Assembly: GCF_034424375.1 (NCBI RefSeq)
Contig: NZ_CP139965.1
Coordinates: 4,092,001-4,156,000 of the forward strand
Reading direction: 5' to 3'
Source of the DNA: Paraburkholderia kururiensis
Lineage (GTDB): Bacteria > Pseudomonadota > Gammaproteobacteria > Burkholderiales > Burkholderiaceae
Length of the DNA: 64,000 nt
The notes under the pieces are model-generated. The model was not told the origin of the DNA, searched no databases, and was given only the letters and a program-made list of their open reading frames with translations. A program made the position numbers and the translations under genes. Shown here in pieces: positions 49,513-57,885 of the stretch (the stretch's first letter is position 1; each line of letters begins with the position of its first letter).

Positions 49513-50733
49513 TCAGTTGATGTAGTTGAAGAGCGACATGCCCTGAATCTTCACGAAGCCTTGCTGGGCCGCCTGCAGCGCGTACTGTGTCATCGTGTAC
49601 TTGCTGATGGTGGACGTGAGGTTGATCTGCGTGAGGTCGGACAGGTTGCTCTGCGTCTGCAGCGAACTGTTCTGCGTGACGGTCTGCAGCGCCTGCAACT
49701 CCTGCTCGCGGCCGCCCACGGACGCCTGCACGGTCACCACGTTGTTCATGGCGTTCTGCACCTTCTGCATCGCGGTGGAAAGCGAGTTGCTGAGGTTTGC
49801 CGAGCCTGCGGTGCCCACCACGGGCGTCTGCAGCGCGGCGATGGCGGCGTCGATGGACGAGAAGATGTCCGTGCCCGCCTGGGTAGCCGGCGTCACGGTG
49901 AACGTGTCGCCCGCAGCGGGCGCGCCGGTGATCGAGACGCTCTGGCCGCCCAGCGTGATCGCCGAGCCCGCCGAGTACGGCTGCGCCGCGCTCGTCGTGC
50001 CGGTGGTGTTGTCCGTGATCGTGTAGGTGCTCGAGGCGCCGGAGCCCGCGAACGTGATCGTGTACTTGTCCTGGTTGGCCGGATTCGAGGCGTTGAGCGT
50101 GCTCACTGTGCCGACCACGCCCGTGCCCGTGTTGCTGGCCGAGCCCGCCGAGATGGACGTCGTGCCCACCGCCGCAACCGAAAGGAACACGGATGCGCCG
50201 CTGTCGCTCACGGCAACCTGGTGGCTGCTCGTCACCTGGATGGAGCGCACGCCCGTGTCGCCGTTGTAGGTCACCGTGCCCGCCGCGTTGGTGCTGAACG
50301 GCTGCGACGTGGTCTGAAAGCCCGCGAACAGGTAGTTGCCCTGCCCGTCGTTGGCGTTCGCGAGGCCGAGCAGCTGGTTCTTCAAGCCAATCAGGTCCTG
50401 CGCGATGGCGCCGCGGTTCGTGTCGCTGAGCGAGGCGTCGCCCGCGTGCACGAGCTGTGTGTTGACGCTCTGCAAGACATTGCTCACGCTGGAAAGCGTT
50501 GAATCTTCCGCATGCAGCGACGTGAGCGCGGTGCTCTGGTTGCTCGTGTACTGCGAGAGCTCGGACGCCTGCATGGAGAGCTGCACGGCCTGCGACGCGC
50601 CGAGCGGGTTGTCCGACGGCGTCGAGATCGCCTGGCCGCTCGCGATCTGCTGGTACAGCTGCGCGAGTTCGCTCTGCTGATTGTTCATCTGCTGAACGTT
50701 CAGGCCGAAAAGCTGGGTGGTCGAGATGCGCAT
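49513..50733 (-). CDS. flgL: flagellar hook-associated protein FlgL
   Basis: A 406-residue hook-filament junction protein, longer than the enteric form. The helical N terminus 'MRISTTQLFGLNVQQMNNQQSELAQLYQQIASGQAISTPSDNPLGASQAVQL' and C terminus 'LNLTSTISKYTMTQYALQAAQQGFVKIQGMSLFNYIN'-type sequence are conserved. A Ser/Thr/Gly-rich variable region lies at about 170-270. It follows flgK by 11 bp. Confidence 0.95.
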   Translation of the reverse strand: MRISTTQLFGLNVQQMNNQQSELAQLYQQIASGQAISTPSDNPLGASQAVQLSMQASELSQYTSNQSTALTSLHAEDSTLSSVSNVLQSVNTQLVHAGDASLSDTNRGAIAQDLIGLKNQLLGLANANDGQGNYLFAGFQTTSQPFSTNAAGTVTYNGDTGVRSIQVTSSHQVAVSDSGASVFLSVAAVGTTSISAGSASNTGTGVVGTVSTLNASNPANQDKYTITFAGSGASSTYTITDNTTGTTSAAQPYSAGSAITLGGQSVSITGAPAAGDTFTVTPATQAGTDIFSSIDAAIAALQTPVVGTAGSANLSNSLSTAMQKVQNAMNNVVTVQASVGGREQELQALQTVTQNSSLQTQSNLSDLTQINLTSTISKYTMTQYALQAAQQGFVKIQGMSLFNYIN

Positions 50734-50744
50734 GGCCTATCGCC

Positions 50745-52709
50745 TCACTGGAAAATGCCGAGCAGCGTCTGGAACAGCGTGGATGCCGTCTGGATCACCT
50801 TGCTGTTCGCCTGGTAGAGCTGCTGGTACTGCAACAGGTTTGCCGCTTCTTCGTTGATGTTCACGCCCGAGACCGACTGCTGCGCCGAGGTGATCTGCGT
50901 GACGAGCGTGGTCTGCGCCGTGTTCGCCGCCTGCACCTGGTTCGTCTGGTTGCCGATCGTGTTCACGTAGCCCGAGTAGGCGTCCGTGAGCGTCGAGGTG
51001 CCGCCGTTCAACTGCTTGGCCGACACGAGATTCGACAGCAGCAGGGCGTTGCGTCCGTCGTTGCCGCCGCCCGTGTTCTTCCCGATGGTGAACGTGTCGC
51101 CGTTGGAGGGTGTGCCGGAAATCGAGAAGCTCACCGCGTTCATGGTGCTGCCGCTCACGGAGATCGAAGCGCCCGTGGACGACGAATACGGCACCACGGT
51201 GGCGGCGCTGGCAATCGTGTAGTTGGTGCCGTTGACGTTCACCGTGGAGCCCGCCGGAAAGCCCGAGATACCGCCCGAGGCCGAGCTGTAGGTCAGCGTC
51301 GTCGACGTGGACGGCAGCACGTAGCCCGCGCTGACCGCACCTTGCGTGATCTTCGCCGTGCCCGTGTTGGTGGTGGGCGCGGAGGCCAGCACGGGCGAAG
51401 CCGCTGCAATCGAGGTCGCATTCGTGGTGGCGAGCGCGAAGCCGTTGAGCGCGCCGCGCGTGGGCTGCACGTCGAACGAATCGCCGGCGTTCATGGTGCC
51501 CGTGAGCGAGAACTGCAAGCCGCCGATGGGGCTCGCCAGACTCGTGGACGAGCCGATCATGGCGCCCGTCGCGTTGTCCGTGAGCTTGTAGGCGCTGCCG
51601 TCGTACGAGAGCGTGTAGTCGCCCGTCGTGGGCTGCGAAGCGTTGGCGAGCGTCACGCCCAGCGTGGCGTTGCCGGTGTTGTTCTGGTTCGCGTAGATCG
51701 TCGGGCTGCCCACCGTGAACAGCGCCGTGCCCGGGTTGCCGTTCATGTCGAGGCCGAGCGCGTTCTGCGAGTTCACCTGCGCCGCGAAGCTGGTCGCAAT
51801 GGCGCCCAGTTGCGCTTCGGCCGGATCGAGCGTCTGGCTGCGGAACGCAAGCAGTCCACCCAGCGTGCCGCCGCTCACGAGGTTATCGGGCAGCAAGGTG
51901 GCGGGGTTGGACGCGCCCGAACTGGACGCCGCCTGAATGGAGACGGAAAGCTCGCTCGGGTCCGAAGGCGACGTGACCGCGGACAGGTTGTACGTACCCG
52001 TGCCGACGACGAGCGGCTGGCCGCTCGACATGAAGACGCTGTAGCCGCTCGAGTTCTGCACCACCTGCACGCCGACCAGTTGCGAGAGGCTCGACACCGC
52101 CTGGTCGCGCTGATCGAGCAGCTGGTTGGGCGGCTGGCCCGAGCCGTTGGCGGCCTGGATCTGCTGGTTGAGGTCGGCGATCTGCTTCGTGTACGTGTTG
52201 ATCTGCGAGACGGTGTCGGTCAACTGCGTGTTCACGCTCTGGCGCATCTGGTCGTACTGCGCGCCGGCCGCGTTGATCTGCGCGGCAAGCGACTGCGCCG
52301 AGCTCATCGCGGTCTGCCGCGCCGACAGCGACGACGCGCTGTTGGCCACGCCTTGCAGGCCCGTGAAATACGACGTGATCGCGCTCGAAATACCCGCGGT
52401 CGGGCTGCCGACCAGGTTGTTGAGCTGCGCGATCATGTTGTAGTACGCCGTGAGCGAACCGCTTTGCGACTGCGCGCTGTTGAGCTCCGTGCTCAGGTAC
52501 TGGCTGTACTGGCGCTGCACCGTGACCGTCGAGACGCCCTGCGGCAGGAAGCCCGAGGACGTGTACTGCCCCGCGGTTTCCTCGTAGACAGGCCGCTCCA
52601 CCGAGTAGCCCGGCGTGGACGCGTTGCTGATGTTCTGGCCCGTCGTGGTGAGGCCCCATTGGGCGGCATTGAGGCCGCTCAAGCCGATATTGAAGAGGTT
52701 GCTGGACAT
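50745..52709 (-). CDS. flgK: flagellar hook-associated protein FlgK
   Basis: A 654-residue junction protein. The N terminus 'MSSNLFNIGLSGLNAAQWGLTTTGQNISNASTPGYSVE' and the C-terminal 'VSGVNINEEAANLLQYQQLYQANSKVIQTASTLFQTLLGIFQ' are standard. The large centre is Ser/Thr-rich and contains 'GTPSNGDTFTIG'-like repeats that also occur in FlgL and FlgE. The start at 52709 was chosen on conservation. The sigma-28 promoter is 62-88 bases upstream. Confidence 0.96.
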   Translation of the reverse strand: MSSNLFNIGLSGLNAAQWGLTTTGQNISNASTPGYSVERPVYEETAGQYTSSGFLPQGVSTVTVQRQYSQYLSTELNSAQSQSGSLTAYYNMIAQLNNLVGSPTAGISSAITSYFTGLQGVANSASSLSARQTAMSSAQSLAAQINAAGAQYDQMRQSVNTQLTDTVSQINTYTKQIADLNQQIQAANGSGQPPNQLLDQRDQAVSSLSQLVGVQVVQNSSGYSVFMSSGQPLVVGTGTYNLSAVTSPSDPSELSVSIQAASSSGASNPATLLPDNLVSGGTLGGLLAFRSQTLDPAEAQLGAIATSFAAQVNSQNALGLDMNGNPGTALFTVGSPTIYANQNNTGNATLGVTLANASQPTTGDYTLSYDGSAYKLTDNATGAMIGSSTSLASPIGGLQFSLTGTMNAGDSFDVQPTRGALNGFALATTNATSIAAASPVLASAPTTNTGTAKITQGAVSAGYVLPSTSTTLTYSSASGGISGFPAGSTVNVNGTNYTIASAATVVPYSSSTGASISVSGSTMNAVSFSISGTPSNGDTFTIGKNTGGGNDGRNALLLSNLVSAKQLNGGTSTLTDAYSGYVNTIGNQTNQVQAANTAQTTLVTQITSAQQSVSGVNINEEAANLLQYQQLYQANSKVIQTASTLFQTLLGIFQ

Positions 52710-52770
52710 TGTTCCGTGGTCCCTCGGCGCTTTCGCGCGTACTCGTCCTGTTATGGCGATAACTGCGTGT

Positions 52771-52797
52771 TTATCGGCTTTGGCGCGGAAAGTTTTA
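52771..52797 (-). promoter_or_regulatory. sigma-28 (FliA) promoter of flgK-flgL
   Basis: On the minus strand TAAA (52797-52794), 15 bases, then GCCGATAA (52778-52771) match the consensus exactly. Confidence 0.92.
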
Positions 52798-52922
52798 GGG
52801 CGCCGGCAGAATTTTCGGAAAGGAATTGCGGCACGCGCGGCGGTCATGCCGTGGACATGACCGCGCGGGAAAGACGGTGAGGTGAAACCGGTGCTGCTGT
52901 TGCGTACGGCTATCGGCGCGGT

Positions 52923-52952
52923 TCAGGCTTGCCTTCAGGCAAGCGTTCAGGC
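52923..52952 (-). repeat. 12-bp GCCTGA repeat and hairpin at the ycgR stop
   Basis: On the minus strand GCCTGA occurs at 52952-52947 (containing the ycgR TGA), 52940-52935 and 52928-52923, an exact 12-bp period. The same stretch forms a perfect hairpin GCTTGCC-TGAA-GGCAAGC (52944-52927) beginning two bases after the stop. Confidence 0.85.
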
Positions 52953-53735
52953 GCGCACGAGCGAGCGGCGCTTCATTTCCAGCTGCGTAATGAGTCGCTG
53001 CAGTGTGTTTTCGGCGCTGCCCGGCAGTGTCACGAAACGAAAGCCCAACTGATAACGCTGCGAGCCGTTGGGCAGGTCGAACATGCGATGCGAAACGAGC
53101 TGCAGGTCGAGCGAGAGCGTGCCCTGCGGGCCGAGCGCGAGTTCGCAGTCCATCAGCGTCACGCCCATGGGCAGGCCTACGACGCGTTCGTCCGTGGTGC
53201 GCATGCCCACGCCGCCCAGCGAGATGTCGTGCACCTCGAAGCGGAACGGCTCGCCTTCCGGGAACCGGCCGTGGCACAGGTACGGCTCGAGCAACGGCGT
53301 CTCCACGCGGAAATACTCGCGCCGCTGCACGTAATAGAGCACTTCGGGAAAGTCGGCTTCGAACGCGGGCAGGCCCTCGAAACGCGTCTGGCGCGGCGTG
53401 GCCGTGGCGAACTCCATGCGCACGCCGTCGGGCGAGGCGTGGAACTGGCAGCGCGGCGCCATGAGCAAACCGTTGTTGTGCGCCTCCACGGCGCCCCAGT
53501 CGAAGGTGAAGACGCGCCCGCGCACATCCACGTCGAGCAGCCGCGTGACAAGCTGGCCGCCCTTGTACTGCACGGTGAGAAAGTCGCCGCGGTTCACGAG
53601 ATTGCGCAACTGCACGCCGATTTCCAGCGGGTTGCGCCGTCCGAAGTCGAGCGCCTCGTCTGCCTCCGAAGCGCCGTTCGCTTCGGCGTTTTCTCCGTTT
53701 GACTGGGTGATATCCATGGCCTTGCCGATGTGCAT
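52947..53735 (-). CDS. ycgR: flagellar brake protein YcgR (PilZ domain)
   Basis: A 262-residue cyclic-di-GMP effector. An N-terminal YcgR domain (about 35-130) is followed by a PilZ domain with both binding motifs: RxxxR at R139-R143 in 'RREYFR', and D170-x-S-x-x-G in 'DISLGG'. c-di-GMP-bound YcgR binds FliG/FliM or MotA and slows the motor. It has its own sigma-28 promoter and sits between flgJ and flgK. An internal ATG at 53717 is an alternative start. Confidence 0.93.
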   Translation of the reverse strand: MHIGKAMDITQSNGENAEANGASEADEALDFGRRNPLEIGVQLRNLVNRGDFLTVQYKGGQLVTRLLDVDVRGRVFTFDWGAVEAHNNGLLMAPRCQFHASPDGVRMEFATATPRQTRFEGLPAFEADFPEVLYYVQRREYFRVETPLLEPYLCHGRFPEGEPFRFEVHDISLGGVGMRTTDERVVGLPMGVTLMDCELALGPQGTLSLDLQLVSHRMFDLPNGSQRYQLGFRFVTLPGSAENTLQRLITQLEMKRRSLVRA

Positions 53736-54182
53736 GTTCGTGCGACGCGCGAAGTCCCGACCGGGCGCTTGCCCCGGGAGCCGTGCCCCCTCGGTGCCGG
53801 TCTCCGCGGTCTTTCGGCACGCGTCCGACCATGCGGAGACGCCCCGCGCGGTCGCTGGTTTGTCTGATTAGCGGCAGCATAAGGCCAAAGTTTAGGGCCC
53901 GCATGGCAAATATTTGGCGCAAACGTTAAAACCTCGGGCGATGACCCAGGAGCGGGCGCTTATGCCTGAAACCTATGCTTTCCGGATGCGGCTCGGCCCG
54001 CCGCCGCCCGCCGCCTTTCGGCGTGGAGCAACGACGGGCCTGCACCGTCTTCTTCTCACGACATGGCCCCGTCGCGTGTTTTCGTGCGGCCTCGCTGCGG
54101 CCTTGTGCGGTTGCTTGTTCGGTTGTTGCGGTCGTTCTTCGCGGTCGTTGCCGCGAACGCTCAGGCGCGCTTCAGGCGCTCT
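53736..54182 (-). other. spacer between flgJ and ycgR
   Basis: This 447-bp stretch has no supported gene. It holds the ycgR sigma-28 promoter (53868-53894), a stem-loop TTCGCGG-TCGTTG-CCGCGAA (54138-54157) that may end the flgB-J transcript, and GCCTGA repeats next to flgJ. Confidence 0.6.
53868..53894 (-). promoter_or_regulatory. sigma-28 (FliA) promoter of ycgR
   Basis: On the minus strand TAAA (53894-53891), 15 bases, then GCCGCTAA (53875-53868). One change from GCCGATAA; the spacing is perfect. Confidence 0.85.
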
Positions 54183-54188
54183 TCAGGC
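54161..54188 (-). repeat. 11-bp GCCTGA repeat spanning the flgJ stop
   Basis: On the minus strand GCCTGA is found at 54188-54183, 54177-54172 and 54166-54161, an exact 11-bp period. The first copy contains the flgJ TGA (54185-54183). Confidence 0.85.
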
Positions 54189-55115
54189 AGTCATCTTCTG
54201 CATGATCGAGATGAGCTTCTTCGCGTAGTGCGGGTCCGTTGCATAGCCCGCGCGCTGCATGCCTTGCGCAAAGCCGTTCACGTCGTGCGACGAGTTCAGC
54301 ACCTGCGCGTAGCGCGGGTTGTCCTTCAGGAGGCTCGCGTAGTCGGTCATCGCCTGCTCGTAGGAGTCGTAGGCGCGGAATTTTTCCACCACGCGCTGCG
54401 GGCGGCCGTTCACGTATTCGGTGGTCACCGTGGAGACGGTCTTGCCCGTCCAGTCCTTCGTGGCCTTGATGCCGAACACGTTGTGGCTCGGCGTGCCGTC
54501 GCTGTTCGTGATTTCGCGCTTGCCCCAGCCCGATTCGAGCGCGGCCTGGCCGATGATGAAACGCGCCGGAATGCCGGTCGCCGCGCTCGCGGCCTGCGCC
54601 GGTGCGGCGAGCTTGTCGACGAACGCGTCGATCTTCGGCGACGAGCCGTCGCCGCGCACCGGCGGCGTGAGCGCGCTGTTGCGCGTGTAGCCCTTGCCCG
54701 TGGCGAGCGCGCCGTTGGCGGACGGGTTCGCGAATGCCTTCGAAAGCGCGGAAAGCGCCGCGTTGTTGCCCGCGTTGGCGTCGCCGCCCTGCACGCCCGC
54801 GTTGCGCGAAAGCTGCTTGAAAAGCGCGTCGGCCACGCCAATGCCCTTCGACGACATCTGCTGCGAAAGCTGCTGGTCGAGCATCGACGTGAACGTGGCG
54901 CCGTCGTGCGAATCGAGCGGGCCGTCGGAGGGCGTCGCGTCGCGCATGCTCTTCAGCATCATCTGCGTGAACACGGCGTCGAACTGCTGCGCGGCCATTT
55001 TGAGGCCGGCCTGCGGCGAGTTCTTCGCCTGGGCACGCAGGGCGTCGAAGCCCTGCACGTCGAGCGCGAAGCGCTGGCTAAGTTCGTTGCCCTTCAGAGA
55101 CGGATCGGAATTCAA
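54183..55115 (-). CDS. flgJ: peptidoglycan hydrolase FlgJ (rod cap and muramidase)
   Basis: A 310-residue dual-domain protein. The N-terminal rod-cap domain ('KMAAQQFDAVFTQMMLKSMRDATPSDGPLDSHDGATFTSMLDQQLSQQMS') is followed by a linker and a GH73-like glucosaminidase domain: 'FIIGQAALESGWGKRE' with catalytic E194, then 'SHNVFGIKA'. It clears a hole in murein for the rod. The start is TTG at 55115: an in-frame stop is only 12 bases upstream, no ATG fits the N terminus, and GGGAG lies 6 bases before it. Confidence 0.95.
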   Translation of the reverse strand: MNSDPSLKGNELSQRFALDVQGFDALRAQAKNSPQAGLKMAAQQFDAVFTQMMLKSMRDATPSDGPLDSHDGATFTSMLDQQLSQQMSSKGIGVADALFKQLSRNAGVQGGDANAGNNAALSALSKAFANPSANGALATGKGYTRNSALTPPVRGDGSSPKIDAFVDKLAAPAQAASAATGIPARFIIGQAALESGWGKREITNSDGTPSHNVFGIKATKDWTGKTVSTVTTEYVNGRPQRVVEKFRAYDSYEQAMTDYASLLKDNPRYAQVLNSSHDVNGFAQGMQRAGYATDPHYAKKLISIMQKMTA

Positions 55116-55127
55116 CTCATGCTCCCG

Positions 55128-56306
55128 TCAAATGATCTCGAGGTCGGCGCGCAACGCGCCCGCAGCCTTCATGGCCTGCAAGATCGACATCAGGTCGGCC
55201 GGCGTCGCGCCCAGCGCGTTGAGCGCCTTCACCACGTCGGCCAGGTTTGCGCCCGCAGTCACGAGCCGCAACGCCCCGTTGTCCTGCTTGAGCTGGATCT
55301 GCGACTGCTGCGCCACCACGGTCTGTCCGTTCGAGAACGGCCCCGGCTGGCTCACCACCGGCTGCGTGTTCACGACCACCGAGAGATTGCCGTGCGCCAC
55401 GGCGCAGCTTTGCAGCGTGACCATCTGGTTCATCACGATGGAGCCGGTGCGCGCGTTGAGAATCACCTTCGCCGCGGCCTTGGCCGGCGTCACGTCGAGG
55501 TTCTGCAACTGGGCCATGAAGGCGACCTGCTGGGCGCTGTCCGTCGGCGCGCGCAGCTGGATCGTGCGGCCGTCCAGCGCCACGGCGGTGTCGCTGCCGA
55601 AGGCGTTGTTCACGGCGGCCACGATGCGCTGCGTGGTGTCGTAGTCCATGTCGTTGAGTTCGAGCTGCATGGTGCCCGCCTGCGAAACGGACGTAGGCAC
55701 CGCGCGCTCCACGATCGCGCCCGCCGCAATGCGGCCCGCGGCCAGCTGGTTCACCTGCACGCGGCTGCCGTTGGCGCTTGCGCCCGCGCCGCCCACGGCC
55801 ACGTTGCCTTGCGAGAGCGCGTAGACCTGGCCGTCCGCGCCCTTGAGCGGCGTGAGCAGCAGCGTGCCGCCGCGCAGGCTCTTGGCATTGCCGAGCGACG
55901 ACACGGTCACGTCGATCGCCTCGCCTGGCCGCGCGAACGGCGGCAGCGTCGCCGTGACCATCACGGCCGCAACGTTCTTCAACTGCATGTTCGACAGCGA
56001 CGACGAACTCGAACTGCCCGAGCCCGCCGACTGGTTGTTGATCGAGATGCCCAGGTTCGCGAGCATGTTCGCGAGCGTCTGCGTCGTGAACGGCGTCTGC
56101 GAGGTCTGGTCGCCCGTGCCGTCGAGACCCACCACGAGGCCGTAGCCGATCAGCGGATTGTCGCGCACGCCCTGGATCTGCACGAGGTCCTTGAGGCGCT
56201 CCGCGTGCGCGCTCGGGGCGGCGACGCCGAGCCCAACGGCAAGCGCCAGCGCCGCAAAAACAGCGGCACCCAGACGGCGGCAGGCGGAAAAGAGAGTGAA
56301 GCTCAT
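55128..56306 (-). CDS. flgI: flagellar P-ring protein FlgI
   Basis: A 392-residue periplasmic ring protein with a signal peptide ending near 'APSAHA-ERLKD'. 'LVQIQGVRDNPLIGYGLVVGLDGTGDQT' is the classic FlgI start, and 'NAIGATPADLMSILQAMKAAGALRADLEII'-type sequence (here 'NALGATPADLM') ends it. A Ser-rich insert 'GSGSSSSSS' is near residue 97. The ATG at 56306 is preferred; an in-frame GTG at 56315 would overlap flgH. Confidence 0.97.
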   Translation of the reverse strand: MSFTLFSACRRLGAAVFAALALAVGLGVAAPSAHAERLKDLVQIQGVRDNPLIGYGLVVGLDGTGDQTSQTPFTTQTLANMLANLGISINNQSAGSGSSSSSSLSNMQLKNVAAVMVTATLPPFARPGEAIDVTVSSLGNAKSLRGGTLLLTPLKGADGQVYALSQGNVAVGGAGASANGSRVQVNQLAAGRIAAGAIVERAVPTSVSQAGTMQLELNDMDYDTTQRIVAAVNNAFGSDTAVALDGRTIQLRAPTDSAQQVAFMAQLQNLDVTPAKAAAKVILNARTGSIVMNQMVTLQSCAVAHGNLSVVVNTQPVVSQPGPFSNGQTVVAQQSQIQLKQDNGALRLVTAGANLADVVKALNALGATPADLMSILQAMKAAGALRADLEII

Positions 56307-56308
56307 GA

Positions 56309-56995
56309 TCACCACGGCGCCACGTTCAGGAAGAAACGTTGCAGCCAGCCCATGTTTTCCGCCTCGTTGATGTAGCCCTTGGCGGAGTATTCGATCTTCG
56401 CGTCCGCCACCTGGGTGGAGTACACGGAGTTGAGGCCCGAGATCGTGTTCGGATTCACGACGCCGGAAAAACGCACGAATTCGTTGCCCTGGTTGATGAG
56501 CATCTGCTTCTCGCCGCTTACCACCAGGTTGCCGTTCGGCAGCACGTTCGTGACGGTCACGGTGATCGTGCCGTTGAACGTGTTCGACGCGTTCGCGCCG
56601 CCCGTCGCCTTGAACGTGTTGTCGCCCGTGGCCGACAGCTTGGCCTTGCCGAAGATGCCGCCCATGAAGCCCGCCGTAGGCACGTTGAAGTCGGTCGCGC
56701 TGTTGCGCCCCGCGCCCGTGCCGGAAGACTTCGTCGCGTTGATGTTTTCCGAAATGACGATGGTGAGGATGTCGCCGATATTGCGCGGACGCTGGTCTTC
56801 GAAGAGCGGCCGGCCCGCGTAGCCCGGGTTGTAGATCGAGCCCGGGGTCTGCGATTGCGGCGGCATCGGCGGCACAGCCGTCATCGGCTGCTGCACGATG
56901 GGCTGCCTCGGCACGAGCGCGCAGCCCGCGAGCGCGGCCAGCAGCACCGCGCCCGAGAGGGCCTTCATCCGCGTAGTTTCAATGAATTGCGACAT
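56309..56995 (-). CDS. flgH: flagellar L-ring lipoprotein FlgH
   Basis: A 228-residue outer-membrane ring protein. The signal peptide has the lipobox 'LAGC' (C25). 'GSIYNPGYAGRPLFEDQRPRNIGDILTIVISENINATKSSGT' and 'LPNGNLVVSGEKQMLINQGNEFVRFSGVVNPNTISGLNSVYSTQVADAKIEY' are standard. It is followed almost directly by flgI. Confidence 0.97.
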   Translation of the reverse strand: MSQFIETTRMKALSGAVLLAALAGCALVPRQPIVQQPMTAVPPMPPQSQTPGSIYNPGYAGRPLFEDQRPRNIGDILTIVISENINATKSSGTGAGRNSATDFNVPTAGFMGGIFGKAKLSATGDNTFKATGGANASNTFNGTITVTVTNVLPNGNLVVSGEKQMLINQGNEFVRFSGVVNPNTISGLNSVYSTQVADAKIEYSAKGYINEAENMGWLQRFFLNVAPW

Positions 56996-57056
56996 CCTTC
57001 CATCCTTCCTGCACTTTCAGCCGGATCCGGGCCACGATCAGGCCCGGATCAGACCA

Positions 57057-57845
57057 TTACACCGGCATCTGCGAGAGCGTCTGCAGCATCTGGTCGGACG
57101 TGGTCACGGCCTTGCTGTTGATCTCGTACGCGCGTTGGGTCTGGATCATGTTGACCAGTTCCTGCACCACGTTCACGTTCGACGCTTCCACGTAGCCCTG
57201 GTTGAGCGAGCCGGCGCCGTTCAGGCCCGGCGTGGTCACGTTCGGCGCGCCCGACGACGCCGTTTCGGCGAACAGGTTTTCACCCTTGGCTTCGAGGCCC
57301 GTCGGGTTGATGAACGTGGCGAGCTGGATGGAGCCGATCTGCTGCGTGTTGTTCGAGCCGGCCGTCGTGACCGACACCACGCCGTCGCTGCCGATGGTCA
57401 TCGACGTGGCGTTCTGCGGAATTGTGATGGCCGGAATGATCTGGTAGCCGCTCGAAGTCACGAGCTGGCCCTGCGCGTTGGTCTGGAACGAACCGTCGCG
57501 CGTGTAGGCGTTCGTGCCGTCGGGCATCTGCACCTGGAAGAAGCCCGCGCCGTTGATGGCCACGTCCTTCGAGTTGCCGGTCTGCTGCAGGTTGCCCTGC
57601 GTGTACAGGCGTTCCGTGGCGACCTGCTGCACGCCGGTGCCGAGCTGGATGCCCGAGGGCAGTTCGGTCTGCTGCGTGGAGTTCGCACCCGGCTGGCGGA
57701 TGGTCTGGTAAAGCAGGTCTTCGAACACCGCGCGCGAGCCCTTGAAGCCATTGGTGCTGACGTTCGCGAGGTTGTTCGAGATGACATCCATCTGCGCCTG
57801 CTGCGCATTCATGCCGGTAGCGGCGATATAGAGTGAGCGGTTCAC
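57057..57845 (-). CDS. flgG: flagellar distal rod protein FlgG
   Basis: A 262-residue rod protein. 'MNRSLYIAATGMNAQQAQMDVISNNLANVSTNGFKGSRAVFEDLLYQTIRQPG' and the C-terminal 'GYVEASNVNVVQELVNMIQTQRAYEINSKAVTTSDQMLQTLSQM' are canonical. Length is the typical FlgG size. It follows flgF by 40 bp. Confidence 0.98.
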   Translation of the reverse strand: MNRSLYIAATGMNAQQAQMDVISNNLANVSTNGFKGSRAVFEDLLYQTIRQPGANSTQQTELPSGIQLGTGVQQVATERLYTQGNLQQTGNSKDVAINGAGFFQVQMPDGTNAYTRDGSFQTNAQGQLVTSSGYQIIPAITIPQNATSMTIGSDGVVSVTTAGSNNTQQIGSIQLATFINPTGLEAKGENLFAETASSGAPNVTTPGLNGAGSLNQGYVEASNVNVVQELVNMIQTQRAYEINSKAVTTSDQMLQTLSQMPV

Positions 57846-57885
57846 TTTGAATCTTCTCCTGTGGGCTGGCTTGCGGGCGAGCCCG

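Noticed and set aside
53914..54228. Possible 104-residue plus-strand protein between ycgR and flgJ
   Set aside because: Overlaps the end of flgJ, lacks a ribosome-binding site, and its composition looks like non-coding GC-rich DNA.
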